A stretch of DNA of 64,000 nucleotides from Nocardioides sp. NBC_00368 (GTDB lineage Bacteria > Actinomycetota > Actinomycetes > Propionibacteriales > Nocardioidaceae): NCBI RefSeq assembly GCF_036090055.1, contig NZ_CP107970.1:1180501-1244500 (forward strand), given 5' to 3'. Positions 58,263 to 64,000 of this stretch are shown one piece after another; position 1 is the stretch's first letter; every line of letters begins with the position of its first letter. Under the pieces are notes generated by a model. The model had not been told where the DNA came from, did no database searches, and saw only the letters and a list, made by a program, of their open reading frames with translations. A program made the translations under genes and the position numbers.

Positions 58263-58299
58263 CGCCTCTGGCCCGACGGCAGTCAGCTGTCGGGCCAGA
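58263..58299. terminator. Bidirectional hairpin terminator
   Basis: Perfect 13-bp arms CCTCTGGCCCGAC (58263-58275) and GTCGGGCCAGAGG (58287-58299) with an 11-base loop. It lies between the convergent MFS and CDGSH genes. Confidence 0.85.
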
Positions 58300-58318
58300 G
58301 GTGGAGGTGCGGACCGAC

Positions 58319-58579
58319 CTAGGCGTCTTGTGCTTGTTCTGCCGCGGCCGCACGCTGGCCAGCAACGAAGCCAACCTTGGCATGGGAGCCGTCGCAGAAC
58401 GGCTTGTTCCTGGATTCGCCACAGCGGCACAGGAAGATCGTCTTGCCGGTGTCGTAGCTGTTGCCGTCGTGGTCGACGAGCTGCGCTGCACCCTTGATCT
58501 GGAGTGGTCCGTTGTCGACCGTCTTGATCGTTGTGGGCTTGGTCTGACTGTTGGCTTCGGGTGCCGAGTCGTCGGTCAT
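58319..58579 (-). CDS. CDGSH iron-sulfur domain protein
   Basis: 86 residues. The CDGSH [2Fe-2S] motif is FLCRCGESRNKPFCDGSH with KVGF after it: three Cys and one His ligate a redox- and pH-labile cluster. The N-terminal half (GPLQIKGAAQLVDHDGNSYD) is the usual CDGSH lead-in. AAGGAG precedes ATG 58579. It is divergent from csoR, and the shared gap holds two CsoR-like boxes, so copper probably induces it. A role in Fe-S or redox protection under copper stress is inferred. Confidence 0.92.
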   Translation of the reverse strand: MTDDSAPEANSQTKPTTIKTVDNGPLQIKGAAQLVDHDGNSYDTGKTIFLCRCGESRNKPFCDGSHAKVGFVAGQRAAAAEQAQDA

Positions 58580-58635
58580 GCGCGCTCCTTCTACGTTATC
58601 GGTGGGTCTGTCGCGGTGGACATCCGTACCTTAGG

Positions 58636-58686
58636 GGGGTATGGTTTCTCGCACAGCAGGAATATACCGTACCGGGGTATGGTTTC
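58636..58686. promoter_or_regulatory. CsoR-type operator pair
   Basis: GGGGTATGGTTTC occurs at 58636-58648 and again at 58674-58686, 38 bp apart. The second is part of ATACCGTACCGGGGTAT (58664-58680), a G/C-tract inverted repeat like known CsoR sites (GTA..CCCC..GGGG..TAC type). It lies between the CDGSH gene and csoR and would control both directions. Confidence 0.75.
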
Positions 58687-58729
58687 CGGACAGTCGAACA
58701 GATGTCGTTGGAGCAGCAGAGGAATGACC

Positions 58730-59035
58730 ATGGGAAGTCACGATCACCAAGGTGAGCGCGGCTATATGCACCGCCAGGACGACTACCTCAAGCGGCTGCG
58801 GCGCATCGAGGGCCAGGTTCGTGGCCTGCAGCGGATGGTCGAGGACGAGAAGTACTGCATCGACATCCTCACGCAGGTGTCTGCGGTGACGAAGGCTCTG
58901 CAGTCGGTGTCCCTCGCGCTCCTTGACGAGCACCTCAACCACTGTCTGGTGCAGGCAGCGGCCGCGGGTGGGACGGAAGCCGACGAGAAGATCAAAGAGG
59001 CCTCCGACGCCATCGCCCGCTTGGTCCGCTCCTGA
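58730..59035 (+). CDS. csoR: Copper-sensing repressor CsoR
   Basis: 101 residues, all-helical CsoR/RcnR family. The Cu(I) ligands Cys-His-Cys are in EDEKYCIDILTQVSAVTKAL and LALLDEHLNHCLVQA. The opening is LKRLRRIEGQVRGLQRMV. ATG 58730 has AGAGGA upstream; an in-frame ATG at 58724 is possible. Apo-CsoR binds DNA and is released by Cu(I). It precedes the His-rich protein, CopA and CopZ in one direction, and probably controls them together with the divergent CDGSH gene. Confidence 0.95.
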   Translation: MGSHDHQGERGYMHRQDDYLKRLRRIEGQVRGLQRMVEDEKYCIDILTQVSAVTKALQSVSLALLDEHLNHCLVQAAAAGGTEADEKIKEASDAIARLVRS

Positions 59036-59108
59036 CCCGCGGCATCGCCTACACGGACAGCCACTACTGACACCAGGACCGTATGGGTCCCGACTAAGGA
59101 GCCTCCAC

Positions 59109-60146
59109 GTGAAGACCTCGCTCAAGCTCGGCGGATTCATCGCCGCTCTTGCTGCCGTTCTCGCCGTCGCGTTCGGCGTCGGCAACGCCACCGGGCCGAT
59201 CGGCCGAACCGCACAGAACACCGACCACTCAGGAGATGACATGACCACGAACGCGGGCCACGGGCAGGCCGGCCACGACAACACCGACAGCAAAGCCAGC
59301 GGGCACGCCGGCCACGGCGGGGGTGCTAGCAAGCTGCCCGGCGGGCTGATGGTCTCGGAGCACGGATACACGCTGGACCTGGACTCGGCGATCCTGGCTG
59401 CCGGCCGTACTTCGGTGAAGTTCCGGGTGACGGGTCCCGACGGAGAGCCCGTCACCGACTACGAGCCCACCCATGACAAAGAGCTCCACTTCATCGCCGT
59501 CCGGCGGGACATGAGTGGGTTCCAGCACGTGCACCCCACGCTGGCCAGGTCTGGCGACGAGGCGGGCACGTGGACGACCGACCTCGACCTCACGCCCGGA
59601 GCGTGGCGGGTCTTCGCCGACTTCCGGGCCACCGCCCATGGCGAGACCATGACGCTGGGCAGCGACATCTCGGTCCCAGGCACCTACCAGCCGGCGCCGC
59701 TGCCGCCCGTCAGCCAGACTGCAGAGGTCGACGGCTACACCGTCACGCTGAAGGGGCAGCTGGTTCCCGAAGAGTCCTCGGAGCTGACGCTGACGGTGAG
59801 CCGGGATGGGCAGCAGGTGACCGACCTGGAGCCTTACCTCGCCGCGTACGGACACCTGGTGGCGCTGCGCTCGGGAGACCTGGCCTACCTGCACGTTCAC
59901 CCCGAAGGTGAGCCGGGAGACGGCATCACCAAGCCCGGCCCGGACATCACCTTCTTCGCCACCGCGCCGTCTGCCGGACCGTATCGCCTCTACCTGGACT
60001 TCAAGCACGACGGCGTGGTCCGCACTGCCGAGTTCACCGTCCAGGCCGGCAGGTCCGCGCCCGCGTCGGGGGAGCCCGAGGCAGGTGAGTCCACCGCACA
60101 GCCCAGCGGTTCCGGCTCGGCAGGTCACGGCGGTCACAGCCACTGA
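59109..60146 (+). CDS. Secreted His-rich metal-binding protein with duplicated domain
   Basis: 345 residues. The N-terminal signal or anchor is LKLGGFIAALAAVLAVAFGV (residues 5-24). A His/Gly-rich linker (NAGHGQAGHDN, GHAGHGGGASK) follows, then two similar beta-rich domains of about 110 residues, each with an HVHP motif (GFQHVHPT and YLHVHPEG), and a C-terminal HGGHSH. It starts with GTG 59109, with AAGGAG seven bases upstream. Extracytoplasmic copper binding or delivery to or from CopA is inferred from the ligands and the locus. Confidence 0.82.
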   Translation: MKTSLKLGGFIAALAAVLAVAFGVGNATGPIGRTAQNTDHSGDDMTTNAGHGQAGHDNTDSKASGHAGHGGGASKLPGGLMVSEHGYTLDLDSAILAAGRTSVKFRVTGPDGEPVTDYEPTHDKELHFIAVRRDMSGFQHVHPTLARSGDEAGTWTTDLDLTPGAWRVFADFRATAHGETMTLGSDISVPGTYQPAPLPPVSQTAEVDGYTVTLKGQLVPEESSELTLTVSRDGQQVTDLEPYLAAYGHLVALRSGDLAYLHVHPEGEPGDGITKPGPDITFFATAPSAGPYRLYLDFKHDGVVRTAEFTVQAGRSAPASGEPEAGESTAQPSGSGSAGHGGHSH

Positions 60147-60204
60147 CCAGAACCAGCCGACACGCATCGAGAACGAGAAGCATTCGGTGAGGAAGGAAGA
60201 GACA

Positions 60205-62577
60205 ATGAGCGCGCTCAATGACGTCATGCCCGAGAGCGGTGCCCCCGGCAACCAGGTCGAGCTTGCGATCGGTGGTATGACCTGCGCCTCGTGCGCGAAC
60301 CGCATCGAGCGCAAGCTGAACAAGCTCGAGGGCGTGACCGCGACGGTCAACTACGCCACCGAGAAGGCCAAGGTCACCTACGCCAACGGCATCGAGCCGG
60401 CCGCGCTTGTGGAGACGGTCGAGCAAGCCGGCTACACCGCGCGACTTCCCGAGCCGAAGGGAACCTCGCGTCAGGCGGCGACCTCGGAGGCCGGCGCCGA
60501 GGCAGACCCTGTACACGCCTTGCGCAACCGGCTGGTCGTCTCGACGGTCCTGAGCGTGCCGGTGATCGCGATGGCGATGATCCCGGCGCTGCAGTTCAAC
60601 TACTGGCAGTGGCTCTCATTGACGCTCGCCGCGCCGGTGGTGGTCTGGGGCGCGTTGCCGTTCCACAAGGCGGCCTGGACCAACCTCAAGCACGCCACCT
60701 CGACCATGGACACGCTGATCTCCATGGGCACGCTGGCTGCGCTCGGCTGGTCGCTGTATGCGCTGTTCTCCGGCACTGCCGGTGCGCCGGGCATGACCCA
60801 CCCGTTCGAGCTCACCATCGCTCGCACGGACGGGTCCGGCAACATCTACCTCGAGGCAGCGGCCGGGGTGACCACGTTCATCTTGGCAGGGCGCTACTTC
60901 GAGGCCCGCTCCAAGCGCCGCGCCGGCGCAGCCCTGCGGGCACTGCTCGAGCTCGGCGCGAAGGAGGTGTCGGTCCTCCGCGACGGTCCCACCGGACCCA
61001 CCGAGGAGCGGATCGGCGTCGACCAGCTGGCAGCGGGTGACCGGTTCGTGGTCCGGCCCGGGGAGAAGATCGCCACCGACGGCCGGATCCTCGAAGGCTC
61101 CTCAGCAGTGGATGCCTCCATGGTGACCGGGGAGTCGGTGCCGGTCGAGGTCGGCCCCGGCGACACGGTGATCGGCGCGACCGTCAATGCGGGTGGGCGG
61201 CTCGTGGTCGAGGCCACGCGTGTTGGTGCTGATACCCAGCTGGCGCAGATGGCCAAGCTGGTCGAGGACGCCCAGAACGGCAAGGCTCAGGCCCAGCGCT
61301 TGGCGGATCGGGTCTCGGGGATCTTCGTCCCGATCGTGATCGGCCTGGCTGTCGCGACCTTCGGGTTCTGGGCCGGCACCGGTGGTGGCATCGCTGCAGC
61401 GTTCACGGCTGCGGTGGCCGTGCTGATCATCGCCTGCCCGTGCGCGCTCGGGTTGGCGACGCCGACCGCCCTGATGGTGGGGACCGGCCGTGGCGCCCAG
61501 CTCGGCATCCTGATCAAGGGCCCCGAGGTGCTGGAGTCCACTCGCAAGGTCGACACCATCGTCCTGGACAAGACCGGCACCGTCACCACCGGTCAGATGA
61601 CCCTGGTACGTACGGTCGTCGCCGACGGTGAGGACGTCGATGAGCTGCTGCGGTTCGCCGGCGCCCTGGAGAACGCGTCCGAGCACCCGATCGCACAGGC
61701 CATCGCCAAGGGCGCGGCCGCTCAGGTCGGTGACCTCCCGGCGGTCGAAGACTTCGCCAACATCGAAGGTCTGGGGGTGCAGGGGATCATCGTCGACGGG
61801 GAGGTCTCGCACGCCGTCCTGGTCGGACGGCCGCGGCTGCTCGCTGAGTGGTCCCAGCACTTGACGCCGCCGCTGGAGGCGGCGATGACCGACGCTGCTG
61901 AGAAGGGCCAGACCGCGGTGGCTGTCGGTTGGGACGGGCGAGCCCGCGGGGTCCTGGTCGTGGCCGATGCGATCAAGCCGACCTCTGCCGAGGCGATCAG
62001 TCAGCTGCGCAGCCTGGGGCTGACCCCGGTGCTGCTCACCGGAGACAACGCCACCGTCGCCACGGCGGTCGCGACCGCCGTCGGCATCGAGGCCGGGCCC
62101 GACACCGTCATCGCTGAGGTGATGCCGTCGGAGAAGGTCGATGTCATCAAACGACTCCAGCAAGAGGGCAAGACCGTCGCCATGGTCGGGGACGGTGTCA
62201 ACGACGCCGCGGCACTGGCTCAGGCCGACCTCGGCCTGGCCATGGGCACCGGCACCGACGTCGCCATCGAAGCATCCGACCTCACCCTGGTCCGCGGAGA
62301 CCTCCGCGTCGCCGCTGATGCGATCCGGCTCGCCCGGCGCACCCTGGGCAACATCAAGGGCAACCTGTTCTGGGCCTTCGCCTACAACGTCGCCGCACTC
62401 CCGCTGGCGGCCGCCGGACTGCTCAACCCGATGCTCGCCGGAGCCGCCATGGCGTTCTCCTCGGTGTTCGTGGTGTCCAACAGCCTGCGGCTGCGCGGCT
62501 TCCGAGCGACCAACAGCGACCCACGAACCGAAACCGACGTCACCGAAGCGTCCCGGCCCGAGCCGGTCAACGCCTGA
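60205..62577 (+). CDS. copA: Copper-translocating P-type ATPase CopA
   Basis: 790 residues, P1B-type ATPase. One N-terminal metal-binding domain has GMTCASCANR. Eight membrane segments include the CPC ion motif in LIIACPCALGLATPTALM. The phosphorylation site is DKTGTVTTGQM, the nucleotide-site motif is ASEHPIAQAIAKG, the TGES actuator is MVTGESVPVEVG, and the hinge is MVGDGVNDAAALAQADLG. It exports Cu(I) from the cytoplasm using ATP. GGAAGGAAGAGACA precedes ATG 60205. It lies 58 bases after the His-rich protein gene and upstream of copZ. Confidence 0.96.
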   Translation: MSALNDVMPESGAPGNQVELAIGGMTCASCANRIERKLNKLEGVTATVNYATEKAKVTYANGIEPAALVETVEQAGYTARLPEPKGTSRQAATSEAGAEADPVHALRNRLVVSTVLSVPVIAMAMIPALQFNYWQWLSLTLAAPVVVWGALPFHKAAWTNLKHATSTMDTLISMGTLAALGWSLYALFSGTAGAPGMTHPFELTIARTDGSGNIYLEAAAGVTTFILAGRYFEARSKRRAGAALRALLELGAKEVSVLRDGPTGPTEERIGVDQLAAGDRFVVRPGEKIATDGRILEGSSAVDASMVTGESVPVEVGPGDTVIGATVNAGGRLVVEATRVGADTQLAQMAKLVEDAQNGKAQAQRLADRVSGIFVPIVIGLAVATFGFWAGTGGGIAAAFTAAVAVLIIACPCALGLATPTALMVGTGRGAQLGILIKGPEVLESTRKVDTIVLDKTGTVTTGQMTLVRTVVADGEDVDELLRFAGALENASEHPIAQAIAKGAAAQVGDLPAVEDFANIEGLGVQGIIVDGEVSHAVLVGRPRLLAEWSQHLTPPLEAAMTDAAEKGQTAVAVGWDGRARGVLVVADAIKPTSAEAISQLRSLGLTPVLLTGDNATVATAVATAVGIEAGPDTVIAEVMPSEKVDVIKRLQQEGKTVAMVGDGVNDAAALAQADLGLAMGTGTDVAIEASDLTLVRGDLRVAADAIRLARRTLGNIKGNLFWAFAYNVAALPLAAAGLLNPMLAGAAMAFSSVFVVSNSLRLRGFRATNSDPRTETDVTEASRPEPVNA

Positions 62578-62690
62578 CCCCACACTTCTGGATTCTCGAG
62601 ACGAATCGGGATCCCAGAGGACCTGCCTCGCCGGCAGGACCGAACAACCGGCCCAACCCGGGCGCGGAACCCACGAGAAAGGTTCACCCC

Positions 62691-62903
62691 ATGGCAACCA
62701 ACGCCACCTACACCGTCTCCGGCATGACCTGCGGCGGCTGCGCCGGCAAGGTCACCGACCAGGTCGAGCAGATCCCCGGCATCCTCGATGTCGACGTCGA
62801 CCTCGCCACCGGCGCGATCACTCTCACCAGCGAGAACGACATCAGCGACGCGTCCGTGAAGCAGGCGGTCGAAAACGCCGGCTACAAGCTCGCCACCGCC
62901 TGA
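62691..62903 (+). CDS. copZ: Copper chaperone CopZ
   Basis: 70 residues, a single heavy-metal-associated domain (beta-alpha-beta-beta-alpha-beta). The Cu(I) ligands are in SGMTCGGCAGKV, and NAGYKLATA ends it. It delivers Cu(I) to CopA or CsoR. AAAGG lies upstream of ATG 62691. The 113-base gap after copA contains a small CCTGCC/GGCAGG hairpin (62622-62638) that may limit read-through. Confidence 0.95.
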   Translation: MATNATYTVSGMTCGGCAGKVTDQVEQIPGILDVDVDLATGAITLTSENDISDASVKQAVENAGYKLATA

Positions 62904-62918
62904 GACCGCACGGCCGAT

Positions 62919-62971
62919 CTCCCGGACCCGTCGCCGCGCCACCGGTGAACGCGCGGCGACGGGGCCGGGAG
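62919..62971 (+). terminator. Strong hairpin terminator after copZ
   Basis: 21-bp arms (62919-62939 and 62951-62971, one mismatch) beginning CTCCCGG and ending CCGGGAG, with an 11-base loop, 15 bases after the copZ stop. The remaining gap to 63169 has only a weak open frame with no family features. Confidence 0.85.
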
Positions 62972-63169
62972 TGTCAGATCCACGAAGAGAGCCGCTGCTG
63001 CCGGAATACCAAGCCGACCACACCCGGTCGCACTCCAGACCGGCGAGGCACACGCCCGGCTCGACGGTGGCCGGACAGACCAGAGACAGCGGCAAGAGAC
63101 ATGTTCTCTTCGAACGAACCACCACGCCAGGACAAGGAAGTGACCTGGCACAAGAAAGGGGCTAGAGCC

Positions 63170-64000
63170 ATGGGGTTGTTCGCGATCCGCGACTACCGGC
63201 GCCTGTTCAGCGCGCAGGTGATCGCTCTGTTCGGAACCGGTCTGGCCACGGTCGCGCTGGGTCTGCTTGCTTACGACCTGGCTGGTCCTCGCGCAGGTGC
63301 TGTGCTCGCGACCGCGTTGACCATCAAGATGGTCGCCTACGTGGTGGTCGCGCCGTTGGCAGCGGCGTACGTTGATCGGTTGCCTCGGCGCCTGTTCCTC
63401 ACCGTCCTCGACGTGGTCCGTGCCATGGTGGTGCTCGCCCTGCCGTTCGTCACCGAGGTCTGGCAGATCTACGTGCTGATCGGTGTGCTACAGACCGCCT
63501 CTGCGGCATTCACTCCCACCTTCCAGGCGGTCATCCCCGACATCGTCACCGAAGAGGCCGACTACACCCGAGCACTCTCCGCATCGCAGGTCGCCTACAC
63601 CATGGAGAGCCTGCTCAGTCCGGTGCTCGCAGGTGTCGCGCTCGCGGTCATGTCCTTCAATCTGCTGTTCCTCGGCACCTCGATCGGGTTTGCTGCCTCC
63701 GCGATACTGGTGCTCTCGACCCGTATCCCCAACGCCCGCCCCAGCCAGCACACCAGCCCCCTGGACCGGGTCGTCTCAGGGATCCGAACCTTCACCGCCA
63801 CGCCCAGTCTGCGTGCTGTGATGGCCTTGAACCTCGTGGTCGCGGCCGCCGGATCCATCGTCGTGGTCAACACCGTCAACTACGTCCGCGACGTGCTCGG
63901 CGGAACCCAGTCCGACGTGGCCTGGATGCTCGCCGCCTCAGGATCGGGCACCCTCCTGGCGGCCCTCGCCCTCCCCAGGATCCTGGACCGCGTCGCCGAA
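63170..64000 (+). CDS. MFS transporter (EntS-like), 3' truncated by window end
   Basis: 277 codons run without a stop from ATG 63170 to the last base. MGLFAIRDYRRLFSAQVIAL opens it, followed by YVDRLPRRLFLTVLDVVRAM (motif A region), QTASAAFTPTFQAVIPDIV and TRALSASQVAYTMESLLSP. This is the MFS_3/EntS-like exporter group, typically six plus six helices; about eight helices are visible. AGAAAGGGG precedes the start. Export of a siderophore-like or toxic small molecule is possible given the island content. Confidence 0.88.
   Translation, partial: MGLFAIRDYRRLFSAQVIALFGTGLATVALGLLAYDLAGPRAGAVLATALTIKMVAYVVVAPLAAAYVDRLPRRLFLTVLDVVRAMVVLALPFVTEVWQIYVLIGVLQTASAAFTPTFQAVIPDIVTEEADYTRALSASQVAYTMESLLSPVLAGVALAVMSFNLLFLGTSIGFAASAILVLSTRIPNARPSQHTSPLDRVVSGIRTFTATPSLRAVMALNLVVAAAGSIVVVNTVNYVRDVLGGTQSDVAWMLAASGSGTLLAALALPRILDRVAE

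Larger units (their letters stand above)
52634..64000. mobile_element. Genomic island (left part), tRNA-integrated, copper/metal cargo
   Basis: Bounded on the left by the tRNA 3' fragment and extending past the window end. It carries a tyrosine integrase and excisionase-like gene at the junction, then a methyltransferase, a DUF6153 protein, an SbnA-like enzyme with MFS exporter, and a CDGSH/CsoR/His-rich/CopA/CopZ copper set. No conjugation or replication gene is seen in this part. The orientation of the fragment predicts that the intact tRNA lies at the right end, on the minus strand. Confidence 0.75.

Noticed and set aside
62971..63165. A 64-residue gene between copZ and the last MFS gene
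   Set aside because: No ribosome site, Arg/Pro-rich low-complexity content, and it begins inside the right arm of the terminator hairpin.

Overview
The window is GC-rich throughout, densely coded on both strands, and uses GTG and TTG starts and many leaderless-looking genes. The protein families (AurF-like diiron oxygenase, DHA2 efflux pumps with TetR repressors, MalT-type LuxR regulators, DUF4873, DUF6325, DUF7144, DUF6153, CsoR/CopA/CopZ) point to an actinobacterium, most likely Nocardioidaceae (Nocardioides-like). That placement is inferred from gene content and codon style only. No rRNA, complete tRNA or CRISPR array is visible.

Layout. 1-11 kb: end of an acyl-CoA dehydrogenase, a hydrolase/membrane-protein pair, a DUF1772/TetR divergon with a triple operator, a 1,344-residue NTPase-TPR protein, an AurF-like oxygenase/TetR/DUF4873 divergon, a TauE-type exporter and a FadR-type GntR regulator. 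11-16 kb: TetR + DHA2 pump, then a MatC-like dicarboxylate carrier + CoA-transferase operon. The same 25-bp site lies before the GntR gene and before this operon, so the GntR protein probably controls both. 16-21.5 kb: a second DHA2 pump, two GH13 glucosidases and an OsmC protein. 21.5-33.5 kb: a catabolic region with two acyl-CoA ligases, a thioesterase, an MHS permease, LuxR and AraC regulators, and a molybdenum hydroxylase large/small subunit pair. A G/C-rich box sits at a fixed distance from the -10 element in several of these promoters.

33.5-52.5 kb: an envelope/membrane module bracketed by two large MalT-type LuxR regulators. It contains two paralogous 66-residue proteins, DUF1269, DUF6325, SHOCT, DUF7144, HdeD-like, AI-2E-family, YihY and GAP membrane proteins, a cardiolipin synthase and two SulP transporters. 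At least eight promoters here share the pattern TCACCC-N5-GGGTGA-N22-(-10). Two copies are bidirectional. I consider this the best candidate for an undescribed regulon in the window.

52.6-64 kb: left part of a genomic island inserted in a tRNA gene. A 28-nt tRNA 3' end on the minus strand, with that tRNA's own terminator still beside it, marks the junction. Inside are a tyrosine integrase, an excisionase-like HTH protein, a methyltransferase, an SbnA-like PLP enzyme with an MFS exporter, and a copper-handling set (CDGSH protein, CsoR, His-rich secreted protein, CopA ATPase, CopZ), then an MFS gene cut by the window end. The intact tRNA is predicted to lie beyond the right edge.
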